From contig JAEWJZ010000029.1 of NCBI GenBank assembly GCA_023386315.1, positions 124,001-188,000 on the forward strand: a DNA stretch of 64,000 nt, given 5' to 3'. Origin of the DNA: Bacillota bacterium. Lineage in GTDB: Bacteria; Bacillota; Clostridia; Lachnospirales; Lachnospiraceae. The translations under genes were made by a program, and so were the position numbers. The notes below the pieces were generated by a model. That model searched no databases, was not told the origin of the DNA, and saw only the letters and a program-made list of their open reading frames with translations. Positions 1-7,858 of this stretch are shown piece after piece (the stretch's first letter is position 1; each line of letters begins with the position of its first letter).

Positions 1-75
1 AATCAGCATTACTATAAGAACAAAGATATATGCGGCAAGCATTTGCCAAATCTGCAGATCAATGACCTGATTCAT
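1..75 (-). CDS. Partial ABC-type permease, FetB/YbbM-like (N-terminus only)
   Basis: Only the first 25 codons are in the window. They start with MNQVIDLQIWQ and run into a hydrophobic stretch, as in the first membrane segment of FetB/YbbM (UPF0014) permeases. The ATG lies inside the last codons of the upstream ATPase gene (17-nt overlap), so the two are translationally coupled. In Escherichia coli the FetAB pair is an iron exporter; the substrate here is not shown by the sequence. The identification rests on the hydrophobic start and on the partner ATPase. Confidence 0.6.
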   Translation of the reverse strand, partial: MNQVIDLQIWQMLAAYIFVLIVMLI

Positions 76-718
76 ATCCTACACCTCCCTGGCTCTTACG
101 AATTTTACCCTGTGAAAGTTCTATGGTTTTGTCGGAATAAGTCTGTGCAACTTTCTTTGAATGAGTAACCATAATTAAAGTTTTGCTGGTTTCCTTTGTG
201 TATGCAACCAGATTTTCAATGATGAACCGCTCTGTTTCTTCATCCAGTGCAGAAGAGGGCTCATCCAGTAAAAAGACTTCCGGATCAAGTAAGATCACCC
301 GGCCTAACGCAAGTCTTTGCTTTTCGCCGCCGGATAGCGGATCGCTTTCATCATCCAGGTTCTTATTCAAATGGATCATATTTAAAATCTGGAGAAGCTT
401 ATCATCATTTGCAGCAGGCTTTTCTGCAAATTTAAGGCCAATCAGCAGGTTATCTCTTATAGTTCCCGGAAAAATGGCGGGATGCTGAGAAAGCATGACA
501 ACAGTTCTTCTTAATTCCACAGAATCACAGGAGTTTAAATCCTGCCCGTTGTACATGATTGTTCCGCTGTCACAGCTGATCAGTTTATTCAGCAGACGCA
601 GGAGTGTGGATTTTCCGCTGCCGCTTTCTCCGATGATGCACGTAACTTTGAATTTTTCGATATTCAGTTCCTTAATGTCAAGAATCTGTTTATATTTTAC
701 TTCCTTGAGTGAGAACAT
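59..718 (-). CDS. ABC transporter ATP-binding protein, FetA/YbbL-like
   Basis: A compact 219-residue ATPase, the usual size for YbbL/FetA. Walker A is GESGSGKST at residues 30-38, then a Q-loop (LSQHP), the signature LSGGEKQR, Walker B (VFLLDEPSSALD) and the H-loop (VTHSK). It would power the membrane permease whose start overlaps its 3' end. FetA-type partners export iron or other metals in E. coli, which makes metal efflux a reasonable inference and no more. It follows a PadR regulator gene by 19 nt and probably forms one operon with it. Confidence 0.85.
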   Translation of the reverse strand: MFSLKEVKYKQILDIKELNIEKFKVTCIIGESGSGKSTLLRLLNKLISCDSGTIMYNGQDLNSCDSVELRRTVVMLSQHPAIFPGTIRDNLLIGLKFAEKPAANDDKLLQILNMIHLNKNLDDESDPLSGGEKQRLALGRVILLDPEVFLLDEPSSALDEETERFIIENLVAYTKETSKTLIMVTHSKKVAQTYSDKTIELSQGKIRKSQGGVGYESGH

Positions 719-737
719 AAAAATCCTGCTCCTTTCT

Positions 738-1046
738 TTAATCCTTTATTTCTTTAAAGAGTTCATGGGCTTTTTTTCGTGCCTCCTCTAATACGTCGGC
801 GCCAAAACTGGTAATTTTATAATATTTTCTGATTTTCCCCTCAACTGTTTTTTCTTTCATTTCCAGAAGCCCGCTGGATTCCATACTGTGAAGAAGGGGA
901 TAAAGAGTTCCGGGACTCATATCGTATCCATGACTTTTAAGTTCTTCTATCATCCAGACACCATAAAATGGTTCTTTTTTTGCATGATGAAGTATGTGAA
1001 TCTGAATAAATCCCAGTAAAAATTTTCTCATTATTTTGTCTTTCAT
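738..1046 (-). CDS. PadR family transcriptional regulator
   Basis: This 102-residue protein has the PadR winged-helix pattern. A helix-turn-helix covers about residues 15-55, with the family hallmarks YGVWMIEEL and SPGTLYPLLHSMESSGLL, followed by a wing and a short C-terminal helix. It is a short PadR-s2-type protein with no separate ligand domain. It is the first gene of an operon with the ABC ATPase and permease and probably represses them. The upstream region holds palindromes that could be its operator. A CGGAGGACC ribosome binding site precedes the ATG. Confidence 0.88.
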   Translation of the reverse strand: MKDKIMRKFLLGFIQIHILHHAKKEPFYGVWMIEELKSHGYDMSPGTLYPLLHSMESSGLLEMKEKTVEGKIRKYYKITSFGADVLEEARKKAHELFKEIKD

Positions 1047-1066
1047 TTTCGGTCCTCCGACATTTG

Positions 1067-1133
1067 AATATCGATATTGATATACGATATCGTATTATGA
1101 TATTATAGTATCATCAATCATTACAGAATGCAA
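1067..1133 (-). promoter_or_regulatory. Promoter and palindromic operator region of the padR operon
   Basis: Two perfect palindromes occur: AATATCGATATT at 1067-1078 and ATACGATATCGTAT at 1082-1095. A third, imperfect one at 1098-1113 contains a minus-strand TATAAT (1102-1107), a likely -10 box; the -35 is poorly defined (TTGCAT, 1128-1133, spacer 20). Clustered palindromes between promoter and PadR start fit autoregulation. This is inference from position. Confidence 0.5.
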
Positions 1134-1154
1134 GAAAAGTTTTAAAATACCTCC

Positions 1155-1182
1155 GTGACATCATCACAGAAATAAATATAAT
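1155..1182 (+). promoter_or_regulatory. Promoter of trxA
   Basis: GTGACA (1155-1160), a 16-nt spacer and TATAAT (1177-1182), sited 61 nt ahead of the thioredoxin ATG. The spacing and the consensus -10 box support a housekeeping sigma factor promoter. Confidence 0.5.
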
Positions 1183-1242
1183 TTTGAGTTAGTATAACAT
1201 CATCAAGAACAAGTTTGGTTTCAACAGAAAGGAGAATATACG

Positions 1243-1554
1243 ATGAGTGTATTAAAAATAACGAAGGATAATTTTGAAAAAGAGGTAATGCAGTCAGATA
1301 AACCAATTCTACTGGACTTCTGGGCGTCCTGGTGCGGACCATGCAAGATGGTGGGACCCGTTGTAGAGCAGGTTGCTGAAGAGACGGCTGATGTAGCCAG
1401 AGTCGGTAAGATTAATGTAGATGAGGAACAGGAGCTTGCCCAGGCATTCAAGGTAATGAGCATTCCGACTTTAGTTGTGATGAAAGATGGAAAAGTGGTA
1501 AAAAGCACAGTGGGAGTACAGTCAAAGCAGACGCTTTTATCAATGCTCCAGTAA
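1243..1554 (+). CDS. trxA: Thioredoxin
   Basis: A standard-length thioredoxin of 103 residues. The active site WCGPC has its redox cysteines at 31 and 34, the buried Asp and Trp precede it (LLDFWASW), and the cis-proline loop is SIPTLVV. It reduces protein disulfides in the cytoplasm with electrons from thioredoxin reductase, which is not in this window. An AAAGGAGA ribosome binding site lies 8 nt before the ATG. It is monocistronic: own promoter upstream, strong terminator directly downstream. It could also supply reductant to the peroxiredoxin at 27.4 kb. Confidence 0.97.
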   Translation: MSVLKITKDNFEKEVMQSDKPILLDFWASWCGPCKMVGPVVEQVAEETADVARVGKINVDEEQELAQAFKVMSIPTLVVMKDGKVVKSTVGVQSKQTLLSMLQ

Positions 1555-1558
1555 ATAA

Positions 1559-1595
1559 TAAAAGACAGAGGCTGGAATCTCTGTCTTTTATTCTA
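1559..1595 (+). terminator. Rho-independent terminator of trxA
   Basis: A perfect 12-bp stem (TAAAAGACAGAG, 1559-1570, with its complement at 1579-1590) and an 8-nt loop. The 3' arm ends in TTTTA followed by TTCT. Confidence 0.85.
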
Positions 1596-1656
1596 TGCGC
1601 GGCCAGGGATGATTCAGGCCGTATACATTAATATAAAAATAAGATTGGGCGTTCAT

Positions 1657-3222
1657 ATGATGCTGCTTAAGAAAAAATTAAACCTGAAAATAAACCGCCT
1701 GCCAATTCAGATGGTACTGCTCATCTTGATTATTGTGGCAATGGCAGAGTTTATTTCCGTATCATTTATTACTATAAATCTGCTGAGAAAGTTAAATATC
1801 AGTCCGGATAATGAAAACATACAGCTGTTTATGGTAAAAATAGTATTCATAAATATCAGTATGATATTACTGTTCGGGCTCATTGTTATGCTGGTATCCA
1901 GGATATTTAAGAAAATTAATAATTATGCTTTTTACAGCTGTACAACAGGACTGCCGAATAAAAATTATATGATGAATAATCTAATCAATGAAATTTCTTC
2001 AGACAGGGAGTTTGCAGCCTTAATCAGCCTGGATATGGATGATTTCAAAGCGGTCAATGATACATTAGGCCATCTTGCGGGAGATGAATTATTAAAACTA
2101 GCTGGTGAGAGGTTTGAAAATGTGGTAGGACCCCAGGACTGTGTGTGTCATATTGGGGGGGATGAGTTTTTATTTTTTATTAAATCTGTCAGAAATCAGG
2201 CTCAGACAGAGCAAATGGCTAAGAAAATACTGGGTTTATTTTCGGAACCATTTTACGTGAATGGCAGTAAGGTTGACTACGTGAGTGCAAGTCTGGGCAT
2301 AGCACTCATGCCAAAGGATGGAACAGATTTTCAGACCCTGTATAATTGCAGCGATGATGCCATGTATATGTCGAAAAAGCTTGGAAAAAGCAGCTATACG
2401 TTTTATGACGAGAATATGAGCCTGAATCTTTACGAGGAAACAATTAAGAAGAAGGAGATAAAAGAAGGGATTAAACAAAAGGAATTTAAAGTCTACTACC
2501 AGGCAAAGTATTCGAAAGACGGACAGCTTACCGGTGCTGAGGCTTTGGCAAGGTGGGTGAAAGGGGATAAAACTGTGATTCCCCCATCAGAATTTATTGT
2601 ATTTGCAGAAAAAAATGGTCTCATTGTGGCAATTACGGATCTGATTGTGGAAGAAGTATGTACGGATATTCTTTCCTGGATAGAAAAGGGAGAAAGTGAT
2701 TTTATTATTTCAATTAATATTACATCCCAGCATATTACCAACAGGAAACTGATCCGAAAGCTGGTGGAAAAAATTGACTCTTTTCATGTACCGGCAAAGT
2801 ATCTTGAATTTGAGATCACAGAGTCAATGGTTATAGAAGATTTTAATAAAGTGGTTGAAAACATTGCACTGCTGAAGTCGTATGGGATCAGGGTCAGTAT
2901 GGATGACTTTGGTACCGGGTATTCATCCTTAAATTATTTAAAATCTTTGCCGATTGATATAATAAAGATTGATAAATCATTTATTGATTCCGTCAGTTAT
3001 AATGAAAAAGATAAGGTGCTTTTGGAAAATATCATTCATCTGGCCCATGGATTTCAGCTGAAAGTCATAGCAGAGGGAATAGAAAATGAAGATCAATTAA
3101 AGATATTAAAAGAAATGCAGTGTGATATGTACCAGGGATATCATTTTGGAAGACCGGTTAATAAAGGTGATTTCGAAAAAATATTTCTGGAAAACAGAAA
3201 TAAGATGGGAGCAAATCTATGA
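1657..3222 (+). CDS. Membrane-anchored diguanylate cyclase/phosphodiesterase (GGDEF-EAL)
   Basis: Makes and/or degrades cyclic di-GMP. Numbering from an in-frame ATG at 1609 (537 residues): membrane helices at about 33-59 and 74-99, GGDEF domain at about 105-265 with intact GGDEF at 183-187, EAL domain at about 280-530 with EALARW (311-316), EITES, DDFGTGYSSL, KIDKSF and AEGIE. Both active sites look complete. The RxxD product-inhibition site five residues before GGDEF reads GPQD, so it is missing. There is almost no extracytoplasmic sensor loop. The start at 1657 is preferred because GGGCG precedes it, while the 1609 ATG lies only about 15 nt past the trxA terminator. Its stop overlaps the next start (ATGA). 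Confidence 0.9.
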   Translation: MMLLKKKLNLKINRLPIQMVLLILIIVAMAEFISVSFITINLLRKLNISPDNENIQLFMVKIVFINISMILLFGLIVMLVSRIFKKINNYAFYSCTTGLPNKNYMMNNLINEISSDREFAALISLDMDDFKAVNDTLGHLAGDELLKLAGERFENVVGPQDCVCHIGGDEFLFFIKSVRNQAQTEQMAKKILGLFSEPFYVNGSKVDYVSASLGIALMPKDGTDFQTLYNCSDDAMYMSKKLGKSSYTFYDENMSLNLYEETIKKKEIKEGIKQKEFKVYYQAKYSKDGQLTGAEALARWVKGDKTVIPPSEFIVFAEKNGLIVAITDLIVEEVCTDILSWIEKGESDFIISINITSQHITNRKLIRKLVEKIDSFHVPAKYLEFEITESMVIEDFNKVVENIALLKSYGIRVSMDDFGTGYSSLNYLKSLPIDIIKIDKSFIDSVSYNEKDKVLLENIIHLAHGFQLKVIAEGIENEDQLKILKEMQCDMYQGYHFGRPVNKGDFEKIFLENRNKMGANL

Positions 3223-3803
3223 CACATAAATATAAAGTAATAAATAAAAGTAAACTGGACAGTCCGAAACGCAGAGAGGTATTGCCTGCCAAAAAGATTT
3301 TGGAAGTCTGCGGCATTAAGAAGTTGGATATCGTCGCTGACATCGGCTGCGGAATCGGTTTTTTTACATTCCCGTTATCTGAGGCAGTTGGGGATGAGGG
3401 TACTGTTTATGCTCTGGATATTGAAAAAGAGATGCTTGATGACGTGGAAGCAGGAATGCTGGAACGCAATATTAAAAATGTGCGCCCAATTGTTACGCAG
3501 GAATACAAACTGACTTTGAAGGATGAATCCGTTGACGCAGCCTTTTTATGCACAGTCATGCATGAGGTGAAGATGCGGCAAAAGTTTTTAAAGGAAGTAA
3601 ACCGTATTCTGTATCCTGACGGACGGATTATTATCGTTGAATGGATCAAAAAGGACAGTGATTTCGGGCCTCCGGCTGATCACCGGCTGGGTTCGGAAGT
3701 TTTAAAGAGAAATCTTCAGAAAACTGGTTTTATTGATATACAGATCATGGATTTTAACGAATATTTTTATATTGCCAGTGCAAGGAAGAGAGAAGAAGGT
3801 TGA
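3219..3803 (+). CDS. Class I SAM-dependent methyltransferase
   Basis: A 194-residue Rossmann-fold methyltransferase. Motif I is ADIGCGIGFF (about residues 40-49), the acidic strand-2 end is ALDIEKEML, and motif IV/post I regions follow (VDAAFLCTVMHEV). The closest general resemblance is to UbiE/arsenite-type methyltransferases, but the cysteines needed for arsenite methylation are not evident, so the substrate is unknown. The ATG overlaps the stop of the GGDEF-EAL gene by 4 nt, which indicates co-translation. Whether the two functions are linked is unknown. A terminator begins at its stop codon. Confidence 0.82.
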   Translation: MTHKYKVINKSKLDSPKRREVLPAKKILEVCGIKKLDIVADIGCGIGFFTFPLSEAVGDEGTVYALDIEKEMLDDVEAGMLERNIKNVRPIVTQEYKLTLKDESVDAAFLCTVMHEVKMRQKFLKEVNRILYPDGRIIIVEWIKKDSDFGPPADHRLGSEVLKRNLQKTGFIDIQIMDFNEYFYIASARKREEG

Positions 3804-3831
3804 GACACATTTTGTGCCTCAATTTTTTTTT
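3800..3831 (+). terminator. Rho-independent terminator
   Basis: Ten-bp stem with one mismatch (TTGAGACACA at 3800-3809 against TGTGCCTCAA at 3813-3822), a 3-nt loop and nine T residues. It overlaps the stop codon of the methyltransferase gene. Confidence 0.88.
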
Positions 3832-3857
3832 GCAGAAAGCATTAAAATAAAAAATAA

Positions 3858-3918
3858 TTATGAGCATTTGACAATAATCCGCCAATGTAGTATTATTTAA
3901 TTGGCATATGCTCATAAT
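3858..3918 (+). promoter_or_regulatory. Promoter with flanking inverted-repeat operator of the ORP-like operon
   Basis: A near-consensus promoter: TTGACA (3868-3873), 17-nt spacer, TATTAT (3891-3896). It is bracketed by a perfect 9-nt inverted repeat, TTATGAGCA at 3858-3866 and TGCTCATAA at 3909-3917, about 51 bp centre to centre. The right copy belongs to CATATGCTCATAAT (3905-3918), which recurs with one change at the second operon (7921-7934). This is probably the binding site of the DUF134 regulator encoded in the operon (inference). Confidence 0.7.
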
Positions 3919-3939
3919 AGGAAAAGAGAGGTAAATGAT

Positions 3940-4302
3940 ATGAAGATAGCAGTCTCAGCAACTGGTCAAAACCGGGAAGACATGCTGGACAGAAGGTTTG
4001 GAAGATGTGATTATTTTCAAATTTATGACACCGAAACAGAAGAATTTCATGTGATTCCAAATAAGGGAGTATCCGCTGGAGGGGGTGCTGGTATTGCTTC
4101 AGCAAGCCAGGTGCTGGAAGAGGGGATCACTGCAGTTATAACAGGGAACCTGGGGCCCAATGCATTTGAACTGTTGGAAAAAGCGGGGATCAGAGCTTAT
4201 AGCTGTGAAGAAATTGCAGTAACCGGTGCCATTGAACAGTTTCAAAAAAATCAGCTGTCTGAGATTACTTTGGCCGGAAAAGCCCATCATGGAATGAATT
4301 AA
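3940..4302 (+). CDS. NifX/NifB-type Fe-Mo cluster-binding family protein (ORP-like)
   Basis: A 120-residue member of the dinitrogenase iron-molybdenum cofactor family (PF02579), an RNase-H-like fold that holds Fe-S or Mo-containing clusters. Family marks: MKIAVSATG start, the RRFGRCDYFQIYD segment, and the glycine-rich AGGGAGIASAS and ITGNLGPNAFELL stretches. A longer reading from 3901 would start inside the operator; the ATG at 3940 follows GAGAGG and gives the normal family N-terminus. It is the first gene of the operon with two MinD-type ATPases and a second family member. In Desulfovibrio the related orange protein carries a Mo-Cu sulfide cluster. No nitrogenase genes are present. Confidence 0.87.
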   Translation: MKIAVSATGQNREDMLDRRFGRCDYFQIYDTETEEFHVIPNKGVSAGGGAGIASASQVLEEGITAVITGNLGPNAFELLEKAGIRAYSCEEIAVTGAIEQFQKNQLSEITLAGKAHHGMN

Positions 4303-4321
4303 GGGTTTATAGGAGAATGGC

Positions 4322-5149
4322 ATGAATATAGCAATACTTAGCGGTAAGGGTGGAACAGGGAAAACAACAGTGAGCACCAATCTTTCAAAGATTTTGGGGA
4401 TCAGCTATGTGGACTGTGATGTAGAAGAACCCAATGGATTTCTTTTTATGAAGCCATCCATTACAAAGCAGGAGACCGTATTTACCCAATACCCTGTCAT
4501 AGATCCGGAAAGCTGTACTCTATGCGGAGCATGTGCAAAAGTATGCCAGTTTCATGCACTTGCAAAAGCAGGAAGAGAAATTGTGGTTTTTGAGAAATTA
4601 TGCCACAACTGCGGGGCATGCAGTCTGGTTTGCGGGTCAAAGGCATTAACGTATCAAAATCGTCCCATTGGAATTGTGGAGCATGGGCTGGCAGAATCCA
4701 TTCCCTGCAGCCGGGGAGTGTTAAATGTGGGGGAACCAATGGCGGTGCCGGTAATCCGTGAGCTGTTAAACGGGTTTTCAGATAAAGACCATCTCATTGA
4801 CTGCCCGCCTGGAACTTCCTGTAATGTTGTGAATTCATTAAAAAAATCAGATGCGGCGGTATTAGTGACAGAACCATCGGAATTTGGGCTTCATGATCTT
4901 AAGATGGCGGTTGAACTTGTAACTCTTTTCCATATCCCTTACGGAATCATTATAAATAAGGATGACAGCATGGAAAATAGGATAAAAGATTACTGCAAAA
5001 AGGAAGGAATCCCCCTTCTTGGAGTCATTCCCTACAGCAGGGAAGCTGCCATGCTGTATTCCAAAGGGAATATGCTGTGTGAAAGCGAGAGTTTCAGTAA
5101 GAATCTGGAAGAGATCTCTTTTCAGATAAAGGAGGTTTTCTCATGGTAA
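4322..5149 (+). CDS. MinD-superfamily P-loop ATPase with inserted 2[4Fe-4S] ferredoxin domain (copy 1)
   Basis: A 275-residue protein. It has a deviant Walker A, GKGGTGKTT, at about residues 8-16. Two ferredoxin motifs are inserted at about 62-100 (CTLCGACAKVC and CHNCGACSLVC), followed by the rest of the ATPase fold (DCPPGTSCNVV, VTEPSEFGLHDL). Such ATPases are found in ORP clusters and are thought to drive cluster insertion or redox-coupled assembly. It lies 19 nt behind the NifX-like gene and overlaps the following paralogue by 7 nt, so the two ATPases are probably made in equal amounts and may form a heterodimer. Confidence 0.92.
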   Translation: MNIAILSGKGGTGKTTVSTNLSKILGISYVDCDVEEPNGFLFMKPSITKQETVFTQYPVIDPESCTLCGACAKVCQFHALAKAGREIVVFEKLCHNCGACSLVCGSKALTYQNRPIGIVEHGLAESIPCSRGVLNVGEPMAVPVIRELLNGFSDKDHLIDCPPGTSCNVVNSLKKSDAAVLVTEPSEFGLHDLKMAVELVTLFHIPYGIIINKDDSMENRIKDYCKKEGIPLLGVIPYSREAAMLYSKGNMLCESESFSKNLEEISFQIKEVFSW

Positions 5150-5988
5150 TATCAGTACTGAGCGGAAAAGGCGGAACCGGGAAAACAACTGTGGCAGCAG
5201 CACTGTCTGAATTAGCACAGCGTGTAACGCAGATCGACTGTGATGTGGATGCACCCAATCTTTCTCTTTTTCACCGGGGGACCGATGTGGAAAGAAAAAA
5301 TTTCTATGGAAGCATGAAGGCCCACATTAATAAAGATCTTTGTACCTTTTGCAGGCGCTGTGAAGAGATCTGTAAGTTTGGAGCGATCAGGGATTTAACA
5401 GTAAATCAATTTCAATGCGAGGGCTGCGGTGCGTGTACGCTGGTTTGCAGTCAGAATGCAATCTGTCTGGAAGAGGAAAAGACAGCGGATACCTTTCTTA
5501 CTGAAACAGGGAAAGGGATTATATCAAGGGCAGAAATGGAAATTGGAAGCGATGGCTCCGGAAAACTGGTGACACAGCTTAGAACCAATGCAAAGAAAAT
5601 TGCACAAAAGGATAGTCTCCAGATTATTGATGGTTCACCTGGAATTGGCTGTGCTGTGATTGCTTCGATCACAGATACGGATGTTGCCCTCATTGTAACG
5701 GAACCGACCAGATCCGGCCTTGATGATCTGAAAAGAATCCTGGAGTTATCGGAACATTTTGAAACGCAGGTCCTGATTTGCATAAATAAGTACGATATTA
5801 ATCTGGATATGACTGCTCAGATTAAACGCTTTGCAGAAGAAAAAAAGCTTTTAGTAGCGGGGGAAGTGCCGTTTGATCCCCTTGTGATGAACGCGGTTAA
5901 TGCTTTAAAGCCAATTACGGATTTTGAGGAAAGTATGGCCAGAAAAGCAATAGAAGACATGTGGAATTTTATCACGCATGTGATATAA
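5143..5988 (+). CDS. MinD-superfamily P-loop ATPase with inserted 2[4Fe-4S] ferredoxin domain (copy 2)
   Basis: A 281-residue paralogue of the preceding gene with the same layout: GKGGTGKTT near the N-terminus, CTFCRRCEEIC and CEGCGACTLVC at about residues 66-107, then IDGSPGIGC and VTEPTRSGLDDL. The two proteins differ enough to be ancient duplicates. Overlapping genes with shared translation suggest a heteromeric ATPase acting on the NifX-like proteins on both sides. ATP-driven metallocluster handling is inferred from ORP systems and Mrp-type relatives; the exact target is unknown. Confidence 0.92.
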   Translation: MVISVLSGKGGTGKTTVAAALSELAQRVTQIDCDVDAPNLSLFHRGTDVERKNFYGSMKAHINKDLCTFCRRCEEICKFGAIRDLTVNQFQCEGCGACTLVCSQNAICLEEEKTADTFLTETGKGIISRAEMEIGSDGSGKLVTQLRTNAKKIAQKDSLQIIDGSPGIGCAVIASITDTDVALIVTEPTRSGLDDLKRILELSEHFETQVLICINKYDINLDMTAQIKRFAEEKKLLVAGEVPFDPLVMNAVNALKPITDFEESMARKAIEDMWNFITHVI

Positions 5989-6036
5989 AAACTGGTAACA
6001 ATAAAATGATTATATAAATGAAATGGAGGATTCAAA

Positions 6037-6393
6037 ATGAAGATAGCAGTAGCAAGTGAGGGAACAATGGTGAGCGGACATTTTGGACATTGTCAGGGTT
6101 TTACAATGTATGATGTTGATCATAAGGACATCAAAGGTAAAACATTTTTACCAAATCCAGGTCACAAGCCGGGATTTCTTCCTGTATTTTTAAAGGAGCA
6201 TGAGACAGAAGTTATTATTGCCGGTGGAATGGGGGAGACCGCACAGACACTTTTTAACGAAAACGGCATAGAAGTGGTTGTTGGTGCGCAGGGAAATATG
6301 GATCATGCAGTAAAACTATATCTGGAAGGCAATCTGCAGTCTAGTGGAAGTATTTGTACAGAACATGCCCATGAAGGTCACTGTAATGATTAA
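6037..6393 (+). CDS. NifX/NifB-type Fe-Mo cluster-binding family protein (second copy)
   Basis: A 118-residue PF02579 protein with MKIAVASEG at the start, the SGHFGHCQGFTMYDVD segment and the AGGMGETAQTLFNENGIEVVVGAQG core. The C-terminal tail is rich in Cys and His (CTEHAHEGHC), a likely metal-binding addition absent from the first copy. ATGGAGG precedes the ATG by 8 nt. It belongs to the operon starting at 3940. Two distinct copies in one operon suggest separate cluster carriers or a heterodimeric scaffold. Confidence 0.88.
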   Translation: MKIAVASEGTMVSGHFGHCQGFTMYDVDHKDIKGKTFLPNPGHKPGFLPVFLKEHETEVIIAGGMGETAQTLFNENGIEVVVGAQGNMDHAVKLYLEGNLQSSGSICTEHAHEGHCND

Positions 6394-6471
6394 TAAGTAA
6401 ATTGGATGCAGGAAAATGGGAGAATATCTGTTATAATGACAGTAAGTCATGAAAGAAACGGGGGAAATATA

Positions 6472-7332
6472 ATGGAATTATTAATTGATTGCATCCCATG
6501 CCTGCTGCGTCAGTCTCTGGAAGCGGCCAGAATGGCGACGGACAGGGCTGAAAGTCATAATAAAATTATGAAAGAAACCATAAAACTACTGTCAGACTAT
6601 GAAAACTATAAAAATTCACCAGAGCTTGCAAGGGAAATACATAAGCTTGTGAGGAATGAGACGGGCGGTCAGGATCCATATCTGAAGGTAAAACAAAGAG
6701 ATTTGCAGGCTGCAGAGGATTTATACCCATTTTTAAAGAATTTTCTCCAAAGTAAAAAAAACAGTATTTACTGGGCCTTGAAAATCGCAGCAACCGGGAA
6801 TAATCTGGACTCGGCTGTTTACAGTGATCTGGAGCTGGAGACATGTGTAGGGAATGAACTGGAAAAGGAGTTCTCCGTGTGCGATCTGGATGTATTTACT
6901 GAAAAATTACATAGGGCAGAAAATATACTGATTATTGGAGACAATACTGGTGAAACAATATTTGACAGGGTTATGCTGGAGAGTTTTCCTGACGTTACAA
7001 TTACCTATGGCGTAAGGAATGAACCGATTATCAACGATGTAACAGAAAAAGAAGCAATTGCATCGGGACTTAATACGGTAGCCCGCGTTGTTTCCACCGG
7101 CTGCGGCGCACCTGGAGCAATTCTGTCTGATTGCAGTGATGAGTTTGTTGACATTTACAATAAATCCGATATTATTATTAGTAAAGGACAGGGTAATTTT
7201 GAAGCGCTTTCAGAAGAACAGGGGAATCTGTTTTTCCTCCTGAAAGCAAAGTGTCCGGCGATAGCAAGGAAGTTTCATGTAAATGTCAATGATTATGTCT
7301 TTTGTTATAACGGCAAAAGGAATTCATTTTAA
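6472..7332 (+). CDS. DUF89/ARMT1-like protein (damage-control phosphatase family)
   Basis: A 286-residue DUF89 (PF01937) protein of the small prokaryotic type. CxxC occurs at the N-terminus (Cys 7 and 10 in DCIPCLLRQ), the metal-binding GDNTGE motif at 156-161, and KGQGNFEAL near the C-terminus. DUF89 proteins are metal-dependent phosphatases thought to clear damaged phosphometabolites; the Cys-containing branch is uncharacterised. The ATG at 6472 is chosen because GGGG precedes it and it gives the usual start; a frame-open ATG at 6406 adds 22 unconserved residues. Its place between the NifX-like gene and the DUF134 regulator ties it to the metallocluster operon. Confidence 0.85.
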   Translation: MELLIDCIPCLLRQSLEAARMATDRAESHNKIMKETIKLLSDYENYKNSPELAREIHKLVRNETGGQDPYLKVKQRDLQAAEDLYPFLKNFLQSKKNSIYWALKIAATGNNLDSAVYSDLELETCVGNELEKEFSVCDLDVFTEKLHRAENILIIGDNTGETIFDRVMLESFPDVTITYGVRNEPIINDVTEKEAIASGLNTVARVVSTGCGAPGAILSDCSDEFVDIYNKSDIIISKGQGNFEALSEEQGNLFFLLKAKCPAIARKFHVNVNDYVFCYNGKRNSF

Positions 7333-7377
7333 GACAGAATAAGCCTGTAAAAGCGGGTGTGAAAGAATGGTGATTCG

Positions 7378-7854
7378 ATGGCAAGACCAACAAAATGGAG
7401 AAAAATAGAGCACGTTCCAGTCGTCCCGTATTTTGTTCCCTCAGAAACGGAGGTAGAACAGCTGCCTGAAAATATTTTAAAATTAGAGGAACTGGAAGCA
7501 ATCCGGCTGAAAGATTTAGAGGGGCTGGAGCAGGGAGAGTGCGCACAGAGAATGGAGGTTTCAAGACCTACTTTTCAGCGTATTTTGCTTTCTGCCAGGG
7601 AGAAGGTAGCGGACAGTCTGATACATGGGAAGATGATCCGGATCGAAGGCGGTAATTTCACACGGAATATCTGCCCGATTATCTGCAAGGATTGCGGGAA
7701 AGAGTGGAAAGAAAGCTTTGAGAACCTGGATGCGATTAAGAGCGGAGCGTATGTGTGCCCGGATTGTGGTTCTGTCAATGTGATTTGCCAGGCTGGCTGC
7801 AGGAATAAGTTTTGCCGTAAGAACTGCTGGCGCCATCGGGATATTGATTATTAA
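7378..7854 (+). CDS. DUF134 (UPF0251) DNA-binding regulator with cysteine-rich C-terminal extension
   Basis: Residues 1-95 match the DUF134 family, predicted sigma-70-region-4-like helix-turn-helix proteins: MARPTKWRKI start, LEAIRLKDLEGL, then RMEVSRPTFQRIL as the recognition helix region. The family is often about 100 residues; here residues 96-158 add nine cysteines (99, 103, 106, 127, 130, 137, 141, 146, 150) that suggest a zinc ribbon plus a second metal or Fe-S site. It is the last gene of the operon starting at 3940 and is followed by a terminator. It probably senses metal, cluster or redox state and binds the TATGCTCA motif found at both ORP-like promoters (inference). Confidence 0.85.
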   Translation: MARPTKWRKIEHVPVVPYFVPSETEVEQLPENILKLEELEAIRLKDLEGLEQGECAQRMEVSRPTFQRILLSAREKVADSLIHGKMIRIEGGNFTRNICPIICKDCGKEWKESFENLDAIKSGAYVCPDCGSVNVICQAGCRNKFCRKNCWRHRDIDY

Positions 7855-7858
7855 AGTA

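Noticed and set aside
1221..1508. Open frame of 95 codons opposite trxA
   Set aside because: It mirrors the thioredoxin gene, has no ribosome binding site and no family likeness.
3901..3939. N-terminal extension of the first NifX-like protein from a TTG
   Set aside because: It would start inside the operator and near the transcript start; the ATG at 3940 has the ribosome binding site and the family N-terminus.
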